Shown: piece after piece, positions 39,768-48,108 of the stretch
Position numbering within the stretch: position 1 is the stretch's first letter
How the letters are laid out: each line of letters opens with the position of its first letter
Assembly (NCBI GenBank): GCA_910584865.1
Contig: CAJUCE010000027.1
Coordinates: 1-64,000, forward strand
Length of the DNA stretch: 64,000 nucleotides
Reading direction: 5' to 3'
Source of the DNA: an uncultured Acetatifactor sp.
GTDB lineage: Bacteria; Bacillota; Clostridia; Lachnospirales; Lachnospiraceae
The notes under the pieces: generated by a model
The model's input: the letters and a program-made list of their open reading frames with translations, nothing else
What the model was told of the DNA's origin: nothing
The model's database searches: none
Position numbers and translations under genes: made by a program

Positions 39768-40637
39768 TTGAGCCTTGTTGCACTGAAACAGCCCTATTTA
39801 CTGCAGGTCATGTATGATACGGAGCCATTGAACCCCCGTGAGGACTATGATAATTTCGGCCATATGATGTGCTGGCACAGGCGGTATAACCTGGGGGATG
39901 AGAACCGTTTTGAAGATCCAAATGATTTCCTGAAAAACCTGGTAAAGAGGACGGCATCGGAGTATGCCATTATCCGGCACGCCCGTTTCGGGAAATCGGA
40001 TACCATCCGTCTTTCCTATGATAAGTCAGCCCATGGCTGGTCCATAGAAAGCTATGACAGCTATTTTAAGAAATGGTATCGGGAGGATTTTGTGGAAGGC
40101 CGTCTGGAGGACAATACCAGGGATGTGGCGGACTGTCTGATCGAAGCCATGTCAGACAGCGATTTACTGAAGATTGCCAGCGTGGAAAATGTGATACTGC
40201 CCCTGAACCTGTATGACCACTCCGGCCTGCAGATGTCAGCGGATTCCCTCATAGGGAAGGCACAGCACGCAGAATGGGATTCCAGGCAGGTGGGATGGAT
40301 TTACGCCACAGCCCCGGAGATCCGGGCAGAGTACGGCAATGTGTCGGCAGGGAATGTGGAAAAAGCCAGACAGAGGCTGTTATCGGAAGTGCAGGATTAT
40401 GATTATTACCTGTCCGGCCAGTGCTTTGGATACCGCCTGTATGAGAATGGCGAAGAAACGGACAGCTGCTGGGGGTTCCTGGGGCATCTGGAGGATGTGC
40501 TGGAAGAGATCGCCGGGGAGGTCCTGCCTGAGAGCCACCGGGACATGGTGGGGGAGCTGCAGGAGATGTCTGACACAAAAACCATTTATAAGGGATATGA
40601 GGATTTTGTGGAGGAACTGGAGGCGCTGGCAAGATAG
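39768..40637 (+). CDS. Phage-type hypothetical protein, 289 aa
   Basis: AGGAGGTGA precedes TTG 39768. The sequence has a pattern I know from phage and plasmid hypothetical proteins: LLQVMYDTEPLNPREDYDN, MMCWHRRYNLGDEN, VILPLNLYDHSGLQMSA, WDSRQVGWIYATA, DSCWGFLGHLEDV. No function is known for it. It is soluble and lies between the TadA and TadB genes, where it has no obvious pilus role. It is a likely insertion into the operon. Confidence 0.7.
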   Translation: MSLVALKQPYLLQVMYDTEPLNPREDYDNFGHMMCWHRRYNLGDENRFEDPNDFLKNLVKRTASEYAIIRHARFGKSDTIRLSYDKSAHGWSIESYDSYFKKWYREDFVEGRLEDNTRDVADCLIEAMSDSDLLKIASVENVILPLNLYDHSGLQMSADSLIGKAQHAEWDSRQVGWIYATAPEIRAEYGNVSAGNVEKARQRLLSEVQDYDYYLSGQCFGYRLYENGEETDSCWGFLGHLEDVLEEIAGEVLPESHRDMVGELQEMSDTKTIYKGYEDFVEELEALAR

Positions 40638-40828
40638 GCGGAAGAATTCGGGATGTGCCATTACTGTTTAGATAGTTCTTATGTTTTGACGGGATTGATG
40701 TCAGAAACAAGGGCGCGGCTGGCATGAAACGATGTTTGAAAACATAACCGGAGAGCTTCTGACAGAATGCTAAAATGGAAGAAAAAATGATACAAAGATT
40801 ATGAAAGCGAAAAGGAGGGAACCAACGA

Positions 40829-41761
40829 TTGACGACACTGGTAACGATAGCGTTTTTACTGGCGGTGACGGGGTGCTTTCTTATACTCCGGTTATCGCCC
40901 TTTTCTTTTCTGGAGGGGCTGGCGGCATTTATAAAGCCGGAAAAACAGACCCTGAAAAGCCGGATTGAACAGAGCCGGAAGAGCAGGCAGCCCAGGGGAC
41001 TGAAACTTTTATTCCTGGAAACAAAGGAAGTCCTGCGGGTGACAGGAAAAAGCGGCATGTTCTCCATGCTCTGCGTCCTGTCCATGCTCCTGTTTGTGGT
41101 GGGTGTCCTCATGGCGCTCACCATGAAGAATACCTACATGGTGCCGGTGCTGGCGGCCGGCTTTGCCCTGCTCCCCTTTTACTATGTGAAGTTTACGGCG
41201 GGGCGGCATAAAAAACAGATCAACACGGAACTGGAAACGGCCCTTTCCATTATCACCACCAGCTACCTGCGGGGAAAGAATACCATTATCCGCGCCATAG
41301 AGGAAAACCAGCCTTACTTAAACCCGCCGGTGGCAGAGGTGTTCCGGAGCTTTCTCCTGCAGGCCAAGCTTATCAATTCCAACTTGAAGGAGGCGCTGGA
41401 ACAGATGAAGCCGGGGATTGACAACGGGGTGTTCCATGAATGGGTGGATGCCGTGATCGCCTGCCAGGACGATTACAATTTAAAATCCACCCTGCCGCCC
41501 ATCGTGGCAAAGCTGTCCGACATGCGGGTGGTGTCTGCGGAATTGGATCTCCTGCTGATGGAGCCGGTAAAGGAGTACATCACCATGGTGGTGCTGCTTC
41601 TGGGCAGCATCCCACTGATGTATTTTCTCAACCAGGAATGGTATCACACACTGATGTTTACGGAGTTTGGGAAGATCCTGCTGGCAGTCTGCGGCGGGGT
41701 GATCTTTGTTTCTGTTGCGGCGGTGGCAAGGCATACACGGCCCATTGAGTACAAACGGTAG
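40829..41761 (+). CDS. TadB-like inner-membrane pilus assembly protein
   Basis: The 310-residue protein has two N-terminal helix regions (TIAFLLAVTGCFLIL; SMLLFVVGVLMALTMK then VPVLAAGFALLPFYYV). A T2SSF-type cytoplasmic domain with ELETALSIITTSYLRGKN follows, then two C-terminal helices. This is the TadB layout. TTG 40829 follows AAAGGAGGG. The 191 bases before it hold no gene that I can see. Confidence 0.78.
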   Translation: MTTLVTIAFLLAVTGCFLILRLSPFSFLEGLAAFIKPEKQTLKSRIEQSRKSRQPRGLKLLFLETKEVLRVTGKSGMFSMLCVLSMLLFVVGVLMALTMKNTYMVPVLAAGFALLPFYYVKFTAGRHKKQINTELETALSIITTSYLRGKNTIIRAIEENQPYLNPPVAEVFRSFLLQAKLINSNLKEALEQMKPGIDNGVFHEWVDAVIACQDDYNLKSTLPPIVAKLSDMRVVSAELDLLLMEPVKEYITMVVLLLGSIPLMYFLNQEWYHTLMFTEFGKILLAVCGGVIFVSVAAVARHTRPIEYKR

Positions 41762-41772
41762 GGGGTGAAGGG

Positions 41773-42648
41773 ATGCACAATCTGATCTTACTTTTCTTTG
41801 CCCTGTTTTTCGCCATGGGGCTGTACCTGGTTCTGGCGGCGGTATTCCATGTACCCACCTACCGGGCGACAAAGGCGGTCTTAAATACCGTGAAAAAGAA
41901 TAAAAAGCAGGCGAAAAATTCCGATGCCGTGTTGATGGAACTGGCCTCCAAGCTGGCAAAGGTGCTGCCCATGGATGATTATAAACGGAGGAAGCTGACT
42001 GCCACCCTGAAATCGGCAGAGATTCCTTTGACAGCGGAGCAGTATGTTTCCCTTGCCATAGTAAAGGCCGGGCTGGTGCTTCTGGGTGTCATCCCCTGCC
42101 TGTTTATTGTCCCCATCATCTCCCCTGCCTTTGTGATCGCCGGTATCGGGATCTACTTTTCCGAGAGCGGCAAGGCGGAAAAGAAGATCACGGCCAGGAG
42201 GGAGGAGATTGAGTACGAGCTGCCCCGGTTCGTGGCAACGCTGACCCAGGAACTGCAGGCCAGCCGGGATGTGCTTTCCATGCTGGAGACTTATCAGAAG
42301 AACGCAAGGGCGGCTTTGAAAAATGAGCTTGCCATCACGGTAGCGGATATGCGTACCGGGAACTTTGAGGGGGCATTGACCCGGTTTGAGGCCAGAGTAT
42401 CCAGCGCCATGCTTTCTGATGTAGTCCGGGGATTGATAGGTGTCCTGCGCGGCGATGACGGTGTGGCGTTTTTCCGGATGCTCAGCCATGACATGAAGCA
42501 GCTGGAACTGCAGCGGCTGAAAAAGCTGGCAATGGAGCGGCCGCCGAAGATACGGCGGTATTCTTTCCTGCTGTTGGGCTGTATGCTCCTGCTGTACATG
42601 GGGGTGATGGGATATCAGATCCTTGGCACCATGTCGGGTATTTTTTAA
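41773..42648 (+). CDS. TadC-like inner-membrane pilus assembly protein
   Basis: The 291-residue protein has an N-terminal helix (LILLFFALFFAMGLYLVLAA), a central hydrophobic pair (VLLGVIPCLFIVPIISPAFVI), a cytoplasmic helical domain (EIEYELPRFVATLTQELQAS) and a final helix (FLLLGCMLLLYMGVMGYQIL). This is a T2SSF-type TadC arrangement. It follows TadB by 11 bases. The two form the platform on which the CpaF ATPase acts. Confidence 0.75.
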   Translation: MHNLILLFFALFFAMGLYLVLAAVFHVPTYRATKAVLNTVKKNKKQAKNSDAVLMELASKLAKVLPMDDYKRRKLTATLKSAEIPLTAEQYVSLAIVKAGLVLLGVIPCLFIVPIISPAFVIAGIGIYFSESGKAEKKITARREEIEYELPRFVATLTQELQASRDVLSMLETYQKNARAALKNELAITVADMRTGNFEGALTRFEARVSSAMLSDVVRGLIGVLRGDDGVAFFRMLSHDMKQLELQRLKKLAMERPPKIRRYSFLLLGCMLLLYMGVMGYQILGTMSGIF

Positions 42649-42745
42649 AGGAGTGGAAGATGTCAAAAATAATTTTAAAGCAGAATCCCCTTTTCTGGCC
42701 GGCAGAACGGCCGGGAAGGGCAGACAGAGGACAGGAGGTGGGAAC

Positions 42746-43147
42746 GTGTTCAGGCGGATTTTGAAATCAAAACGGGGAGAGGGTTACATAGATGTCGCCA
42801 TCGGCATCCTGTGCCTGATGCTGGTGGTGGCGCTGGCTGTCAGCTTTTTCCCTGTCTTTACCACCAAACAGCAGCTTGACCTCTTTGCGGCGGAGATTGT
42901 CCGGGAGGCGGAGATTGCAGGGGGAACCAATGTGTCATCCCGCATCAGTACCATGCGCCAGCAGACCGGCCTGAACCCGCAGATTGAATGGGACTGCGAT
43001 TATTTCAGCGGGAGCCGGGTGCAGCTGAACGGCGATATTTCCGTGACCTTGACAGATACCGTGGATATCGGATTCTTTTTCTTCGGTTCCTTTCCTGTTC
43101 AGATATGGGCGAAAGCATCCGGCAAATCGGAAGTCTATTACAAGTGA
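42746..43147 (+). CDS. DUF4320 protein, TadE-like pseudopilin
   Basis: GTG 42746 follows AGGAGGTG by five bases. The 133-residue protein starts with a short basic leader and RGEGYIDVAIGILCL, then one membrane helix (LMLVVALAVSFFPVF) and an extracellular domain (AAEIVREAEIAGGTNVSSR). The GEGYID box parallels the GEGFVD of the DUF6133 protein and fits a prepilin cleavage site after Gly. A 34-residue ATG frame at 42660 overlaps the start and may be a leader. Confidence 0.75.
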   Translation: MFRRILKSKRGEGYIDVAIGILCLMLVVALAVSFFPVFTTKQQLDLFAAEIVREAEIAGGTNVSSRISTMRQQTGLNPQIEWDCDYFSGSRVQLNGDISVTLTDTVDIGFFFFGSFPVQIWAKASGKSEVYYK

Positions 43148-43162
43148 CGGGGGTGATGGAAC

Positions 43163-43786
43163 TTGAAGAAACATCAAACAGGGAATATTTTGCATGAGAG
43201 GAAGGAGGGGGATGGCGGGAGAAAGGGGTTCAGGAGTAAAACCATGTTTTCCCGTGGAAAAGCGCTTGTGGGAGATAAAAGTGGAAATTCCACCCCGACC
43301 ATTATCGCCCTTATCCTGGGGCTTCTGTTCCTGGTCTGTGCCATGTCGGAGTTTTTCCGTCTGATGATCATTGCCCAGGGAGTGCGGGACGGACTCCAGC
43401 AGGCGGTCATCAGTGTGGCGACCACCAACTATGACGAGACCTACCGGGGGCTGCGGGAGGGATATTCCGGCGGCTACCGGCTGTCCGGGGAGCAGTGGGT
43501 AGAGGATCTGGACTATGACGATGTGTATTACCGTCTGGACAGCCTGCTGGGGACAGAGAGGGACGGCAGCTACCATGTAAAGGAACAGGAGGACGGTTAT
43601 GAATACCGGCTCTCCGGCCTGCGGGTGGAGATTGCCAATACAGGGCTGGCGCCGGGGAGTGCATCCAGAAATTTTGAGGCGGACGCACGGATCACCATTG
43701 AAATCCCCATGTCCTTCGGCTGGGGAGCGGTTCCGCCCCTGACCATGGAACTGCGGACAAAGGCGGCCTATATGCCCAAATTCTAA
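43163..43786 (+). CDS. TadE/TadF-like minor pilin
   Basis: The 207-residue protein has a long basic leader, DKSGNSTPTIIALILGLLF, one membrane helix, and a largely extracellular acidic domain with many Tyr (YDETYRGLREGYSGGYRL, DLDYDDVYYRLD). The Ser-Gly site before the helix is TadE-like. TTG 43163 follows a GGGGTGATGG site. It is the last gene of the pilus set before a long structured intergenic region. Confidence 0.68.
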   Translation: MKKHQTGNILHERKEGDGGRKGFRSKTMFSRGKALVGDKSGNSTPTIIALILGLLFLVCAMSEFFRLMIIAQGVRDGLQQAVISVATTNYDETYRGLREGYSGGYRLSGEQWVEDLDYDDVYYRLDSLLGTERDGSYHVKEQEDGYEYRLSGLRVEIANTGLAPGSASRNFEADARITIEIPMSFGWGAVPPLTMELRTKAAYMPKF

Positions 43787-43824
43787 GGAAATGGAAGTGT
43801 TCAGCCCGCACCCATTCGCAAAAC

Positions 43825-43943
43825 GCCCTTTTAGGGCTTTCCGCTGCTACGCAGCTCTTTTTGCTCATTTACGGGCGCTCCCTCAGACCGTCAGAGAGCC
43901 GTCAAATTCGTGCAAGCACGATTTGCCGGTTCTCTGCGGTCTG
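43825..43943 (+). repeat. Structured intergenic region with a 60-base dyad
   Basis: The gap 43787-44070 has no gene. It holds GCCCTTTTAGGGC (43825-43837) and a dyad from CAGACCG (43884-43890) to CGGTCTG (43937-43943). Its core, CGTGC AA GCACG (43909-43920), and the intermediate arms GAGAGCCG/CCGGTTCTC also pair. Downstream is TATAAT at 43989-43994 with a weak TGGACG 17 bases before it. An RNA element, transcription pause or DNA-processing site are all possible. Confidence 0.6.
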
Positions 43944-44070
43944 GCTGAACTTTTGCAAAAAAGCCTGGACGCGCAGAGAGAGTCCGCTTATAATGGAATC
44001 GGGTAGAAGATTTGGGTAAATAGGGCCGAACCATTCATTCTAAAACAGAAAATGAAAGTGAGGTCCATTT

Positions 44071-44700
44071 ATGAACAAAAATTATAAGAATAAGAAGCGC
44101 GTTACCATCATCATCCTGTCAATTCTGGCCGTGTGCCTGGCTGTCGGCCTTATCTGGTATGTGGGGACACTGGGAAAGGCGGAACTGCCTTTGGTGGAGC
44201 CGGAAGTGCCGGAAACGGAAACAACGGTGACAGTCCCGGAGATTGACACTGTCGGAACTGTGGAGACGGAGAAAGAAACGGAACCGGAGTCAGGGCAGGG
44301 AAGGGAGCCGGGAGCAGAAACGGGGCAGACTGAAACACAGCCGGAAACAGAGGAACCATCCACAGAGGAAACCAGCAGGGAAGAAATTATTACGGTTCCG
44401 GCAGAAACTCAGCCGGTCCGTACAGACGGAAAGCTCCAGTCTCCGAAAGATGCCGTACCGCCTACAGCACCGCCTGAAGAAACAGAAAGCACCGCAGCGG
44501 TGGAGAACCCGGACGGGGACGGCAGCTGCCAGCCGGAGCATACACAGCCCCAGGAGAACCAGCCGCAGGGCGGGGACACCAATCCGGCGGGGGCGGTCTA
44601 TGTGCCGGGGTTTGGCTACATAGAAAGTTCCGGCTCCAATGAGCAGGGGGCTTCCCACACGGACGGGGACTGGAACAAGCAGATCGGAACGATGCAGTAG
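44071..44700 (+). CDS. DUF6550 protein (membrane-anchored, disordered)
   Basis: The 209-residue protein has one N-terminal membrane helix (VTIIILSILAVCLAVGLIWYV), then 150 residues of Glu/Thr/Pro-rich sequence, and the conserved end AGAVYVPGFGYIESSG...NKQIGTMQ. This matches DUF6550 of Clostridial ICEs. Its extracellular, wall-spanning type of composition suggests a surface stalk. A terminator follows 50 bases later. Confidence 0.8.
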   Translation: MNKNYKNKKRVTIIILSILAVCLAVGLIWYVGTLGKAELPLVEPEVPETETTVTVPEIDTVGTVETEKETEPESGQGREPGAETGQTETQPETEEPSTEETSREEIITVPAETQPVRTDGKLQSPKDAVPPTAPPEETESTAAVENPDGDGSCQPEHTQPQENQPQGGDTNPAGAVYVPGFGYIESSGSNEQGASHTDGDWNKQIGTMQ

Positions 44701-44753
44701 AAAAATCGGTAACGCTTCAGATGGATTGTTAAAATACATAAAGGATACAGAAA

Positions 44754-44786
44754 GGCATGGATCTTAAAAGGGTCCATGCCCTTTTT
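44754..44786 (+). terminator. Intrinsic terminator after the DUF6550 gene
   Basis: GGCATGGA (44754-44761) pairs with TCCATGCC (44773-44780). CTTTTTG follows. Confidence 0.65.
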
Positions 44787-44851
44787 GTATGTGCAGGAAG
44801 AGATCCTATGCAGACGGAAACGCCGCTTACAGCGGCAGAATGAGAGGATGG

Positions 44852-46552
44852 ATGAAACAGATAAAAAGAATGGCAGCGCTAATGCTGCTTTTTATGATGT
44901 GCCTGGCCTCTGCGGTCCCGGCCTATGCCGCAGGCAGCGGCAACGTGAACGGCGGAGGCGGCAGCCTGAACCATGGCAAGGACGGCTATTACTGGCCGGA
45001 TATCGGCTATGACGGGGTGCGGATTACGGTGGTGGATGCCCAGAGCGGGCAGAGGGCAAGCGTTCCGGTGGATTATACCAACGTGGACGTGGGCGCCCTG
45101 TCCCCCACCATCTGCCATTTTGGGAAAGTGAGCAAAGCGGATTATAAGAACGGGGCAGGGCTGTCCCCGCAGGTGGGCGGTTATGTGTGCCGGAAACCAG
45201 CGGCTCCCATTCCCCAGATTATCTCCGGCAACAGCAGGAAAGCCAGCATCCCGGCTATCCGGCAGTATTTCTGTTCTGAGGCGGCAGCGGTGATGGTGGC
45301 GAATGACACAGGCATTCCTTTTGAGGATATCGAGCAGGGGAAGTACAAGCTGGTTATTGAACCCATTATTTATCTGGTGTACCAGCATTTATACTTTGCC
45401 ATGACCACCACGGAGGCAGGGCTTTACAACCAGATGACAGGCGGAGACCTGGGCTCCCATTTTCCCACCGTGGTGATGAAGAACCATGCCCTTGCCCTGT
45501 TTTTGGAACGGAGTGATTTGGGATTTGCCGCCTGGACTGGCCCCACAGGAAGCGCACGGACTACGCAGGAGATGATCTCCATTCTGGGGATCGGTATCAT
45601 CAGCTATCAGAAGGCGCCGGAGACCGTGATTGATTACGATAAAGAATACCGGGTAGATACGGACGTGATCCTGGCGGTCCAGCTGACCACGGGAGGAAAG
45701 AAAACCCCGGACAACCCTGCCTGGGCCAGATTTACGGTGGGCGGAAGGACGTATTCCCACAACAACATTTATATCCCGGAGAACGGTTCCCAGCTTGCCT
45801 GGGTGAAATGGCACACGCCGTCCGAGCCGGGGGAAGTGACGATCACCATTTCCAGCAACTGCAGTACCAGCACCGGGCAGATCCGGGCGAAGATCGTGGA
45901 TATGGATGACAACCCGCCTCCGGACCCGCAGGCAGATGACCGGAATGACAGGTTTTCCATTCCGGCAGCACCAAATAAGCAGAATGTGACTTATCTCACC
46001 TGGGGCGAGTGGGACTGCTGGTGGCACGCACACTGGGTGTGGCACAGCAGGGGCGAGGATGACGGATACTGGTGCGACCATGGGTGGTGGGAATATGAGT
46101 GGGAACCCTATTCCGCATCTTTAAGCGCCGCCTTTTCCACAAAGCCGGATGCCAAAAACCCCACCGCATCGGGAAAGGCCATGAAGAGCGGGTACGGGCT
46201 GAACGCTGATGTTTCCGCCCGTGTCAGTTCCTCAGCCCCCAGCGGGCATATCACCGGGGCGCAGAATGCAGTGGCCTACTTCCCGGAGTTTGGTTACGGG
46301 GAATACTGGCGGCTCCTGAAAAGAAAGAATACCGGCTATTCCAGCACCTTTGAATTTCAGGTGAACCCCTACAGCACCTACGGACGTCCGGTGCATTTTT
46401 CGCCGGTCTGGTATCCCAACGGGCGGTATGACACCTATGTGGAGGTACTGGATGCCTGGACCCCGGCGGGGATGCTGCAGATAAACCTGACGGATACACT
46501 GACGGTCAGAGGTTCCTTATATGATGACTGGCATATCCGGCCGGTGAAATAG
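44852..46552 (+). CDS. Large secreted protein of the transfer region, 566 aa
   Basis: From ATG 44852 a signal peptide (MKQIKRMAALMLLFMMCLAS...AYAAG) leads a Gly-rich then Trp/His-rich secreted protein. Starts at 44840 or 44789 would only lengthen the signal region. The middle has the extraordinary segment WGEWDCWWHAHWVWHSRGE (about residue 400). The C-terminal 140 residues follow a pattern I associate with Clostridial ICEs (NAVAYFPEFGYGEYWRLL; HFSPVWYPNGRYDTYVEV; TPAGMLQINLTD). It is probably a surface or mating-contact protein. The function is unknown. Confidence 0.65.
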   Translation: MKQIKRMAALMLLFMMCLASAVPAYAAGSGNVNGGGGSLNHGKDGYYWPDIGYDGVRITVVDAQSGQRASVPVDYTNVDVGALSPTICHFGKVSKADYKNGAGLSPQVGGYVCRKPAAPIPQIISGNSRKASIPAIRQYFCSEAAAVMVANDTGIPFEDIEQGKYKLVIEPIIYLVYQHLYFAMTTTEAGLYNQMTGGDLGSHFPTVVMKNHALALFLERSDLGFAAWTGPTGSARTTQEMISILGIGIISYQKAPETVIDYDKEYRVDTDVILAVQLTTGGKKTPDNPAWARFTVGGRTYSHNNIYIPENGSQLAWVKWHTPSEPGEVTITISSNCSTSTGQIRAKIVDMDDNPPPDPQADDRNDRFSIPAAPNKQNVTYLTWGEWDCWWHAHWVWHSRGEDDGYWCDHGWWEYEWEPYSASLSAAFSTKPDAKNPTASGKAMKSGYGLNADVSARVSSSAPSGHITGAQNAVAYFPEFGYGEYWRLLKRKNTGYSSTFEFQVNPYSTYGRPVHFSPVWYPNGRYDTYVEVLDAWTPAGMLQINLTDTLTVRGSLYDDWHIRPVK

Positions 46553-46567
46553 TAGAGGTGGTGTGTT

Positions 46568-47203
46568 ATGGGAAACCGGGCGGTTTACTGTCTGAAAGAA
46601 GAAGGGAAGGAAACCCACTTTTATGCCCATTACGGGGCAAACTCCCTGTCTCCCCTTCTGCGGCTGTGGCAGGCCATGGAGATCCAAAAACAGCTGCAGG
46701 AAAAACAGAGCCTTGCACATATCTTTGAGCATCTGGACTATGATGGAGGTTATCAGGAGGAACGCCTGCCGGACGGGGATATGTTTTTTGCAGGGATTGA
46801 GACGGGAGAGGTGGGTGCCTATGAAAATGCCTATGCCAAAGGAAGCCAGCTGGAAATGTGGATCACCCTTGATGTGGAGGAGAACCAATGCATTTTGGAG
46901 TACAATCCCAACTGCCCCTGGTATCACACTATGGGCAGTTATTCCATAGACATTGATAAAGGGTTGGAGAATGTCAGACAGCTGTTTAAATATGGGGAAA
47001 AGCATGGCATCACAGATTTTAATGAGCTTCTGGCTGTCTACCAGAACAGTACCGGCCTTGCGGAGAAGCTGGAGGATGCCCGTGCCAGTATGCGGCTTTC
47101 CGAATATCTGGATTCCCCGCAGGCGGAGGAACAGCGCCGCAGATACTGGGAGATGTTGGAACAGGAAGAAGCGGAGAGCAGGCAGGAGGAGGTGGAACAA
47201 TAA
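46568..47203 (+). CDS. Hypothetical protein, 211 aa
   Basis: The start is an ATG 15 bases after the secreted protein gene, with AGAGGTGG upstream. The protein is soluble and acidic. It opens NRAVYCLKEEGKETHFYAHYG, has a central beta segment (LEMWITLDVEENQCILEYNP), and ends in a Glu-rich helix. Similar ICE proteins exist to my memory, but no function is known. It lies before the structured element at 47214. Confidence 0.6.
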   Translation: MGNRAVYCLKEEGKETHFYAHYGANSLSPLLRLWQAMEIQKQLQEKQSLAHIFEHLDYDGGYQEERLPDGDMFFAGIETGEVGAYENAYAKGSQLEMWITLDVEENQCILEYNPNCPWYHTMGSYSIDIDKGLENVRQLFKYGEKHGITDFNELLAVYQNSTGLAEKLEDARASMRLSEYLDSPQAEEQRRRYWEMLEQEEAESRQEEVEQ

Positions 47204-47213
47204 TAGTGTGCAA

Positions 47214-47278
47214 AGATCTTCTAAGCGGTTAAGAGGGGGGCATAGCCCACCTCTTTGGGACGCCCGCTAAGAAAATCT
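47214..47278 (+). other. Multi-stem structured RNA candidate
   Basis: AGATCTTCTAAGCGG (47214-47228) pairs with CCGCTAAGAAAATCT (47264-47278) in an outer stem. It encloses an AAGAGG...CCTCTT stem whose centre is GGGC ATA GCCC. No reading frame explains the symmetry. It lies directly upstream of the VirB4-N gene and ahead of a second hairpin. Confidence 0.45.
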
Positions 47279-47290
47279 AAATTGTACACA

Positions 47291-47319
47291 GAAGAATGCC
47301 CAAAGTGCGGGCATTCTTC
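47291..47319 (+). promoter_or_regulatory. Perfect 11-bp hairpin before the VirB4-N gene
   Basis: GAAGAATGCCC (47291-47301) pairs exactly with GGGCATTCTTC (47309-47319) around a seven-base loop. There is no T-tract, so a stability or regulatory role is likelier than termination. Confidence 0.55.
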
Positions 47320-47366
47320 CAGGATACTATAAACGTTTGAAAAAACAGACAGGAGCAGATACGAAT

Positions 47367-48050
47367 ATGGAAGGACTTATTTTTCCAATCATTATGCTGG
47401 CCGTCACTCTTTTGGGAGGCGGCCTTTTGCTGATTGTACTGAAACACAGCAAACCGAAATACAAAGGCGGCGGGGAGAGCCTTGCCATACAGACGGCCCA
47501 GGAGTTTATCAATGTCAGGGATATTCGGGACAAATACCTTTACACCACGGACGGGCTGATCCTTACTTTTGTGCGAATCCACTCCATCAGCATTGACCTG
47601 TACAGCAGGGCGGAGAAGAACAGCCTGATCCGCCAGCTGACGGCAGAACTGTCGGATATCCAGTATCCCTTCAAGTTTCTGGCAGTGAGCCGGCCAGTGG
47701 ATATCTCTCCGGTCATCACGGATATGCAGTCCATGCTGAAGGAAGCGGATGACAGGAGGAAGGAGCTGCTGCGGCAGGAGATTTTACAGATGTCCGGCTT
47801 TGCTCTGTCCGGGGAGATTGTGGAACGGCAGTTTTATGTTTCTCTCTGGGAGCGGGCGGAGGAAGGAGCAGAGAAAGAACTGTTAAAGCGGGCGGCGTTG
47901 TTTTCGGAGAAGTTTTCCGGGTGCGGCATTCCCTGCGATGTATTGGGTGAGAAAGAGATTGTGCGGCTTTTAAACCTGGTCCACAACCCGTCCTATACCC
48001 ATCTGGAAGATACGGAGTTTTCCGCAGCCATCCCAACTTTAGAGTATTAA
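47367..48050 (+). CDS. VirB4 N-terminal-domain protein (separate gene)
   Basis: The 227-residue protein has one membrane helix (IFPIIMLAVTLLGGGLLLIVL) followed by the N-terminal VirB4/TraC-like fold. Segments are ESLAIQTAQEFINVRDIRDKYLYTTDGLILTFVRI and SRAEKNSLIRQLTAELSDIQYPFKFLAVSRPVDI. No Walker motif is present. The ATPase half follows as its own gene at 48109. A single VirB4 gene thus appears split, with a membrane anchor added. The ATG 47367 (AGGAG eleven bases upstream) is preferred; the TTG at 47337 is possible. Confidence 0.72.
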   Translation: MEGLIFPIIMLAVTLLGGGLLLIVLKHSKPKYKGGGESLAIQTAQEFINVRDIRDKYLYTTDGLILTFVRIHSISIDLYSRAEKNSLIRQLTAELSDIQYPFKFLAVSRPVDISPVITDMQSMLKEADDRRKELLRQEILQMSGFALSGEIVERQFYVSLWERAEEGAEKELLKRAALFSEKFSGCGIPCDVLGEKEIVRLLNLVHNPSYTHLEDTEFSAAIPTLEY

Positions 48051-48108
48051 AGGCAGGAGAGAAAACGTCAAAGGAGTGTATTTACGAATATAGAGCAGGA
48101 GGAACTTT

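Noticed and set aside
42660..42764. 34-codon ORF with an AAAGGAG site overlapping the DUF4320 start
   Set aside because: It may be a leader, but the peptide has no features and it overlaps a well-supported GTG start; mentioned only in that entry.
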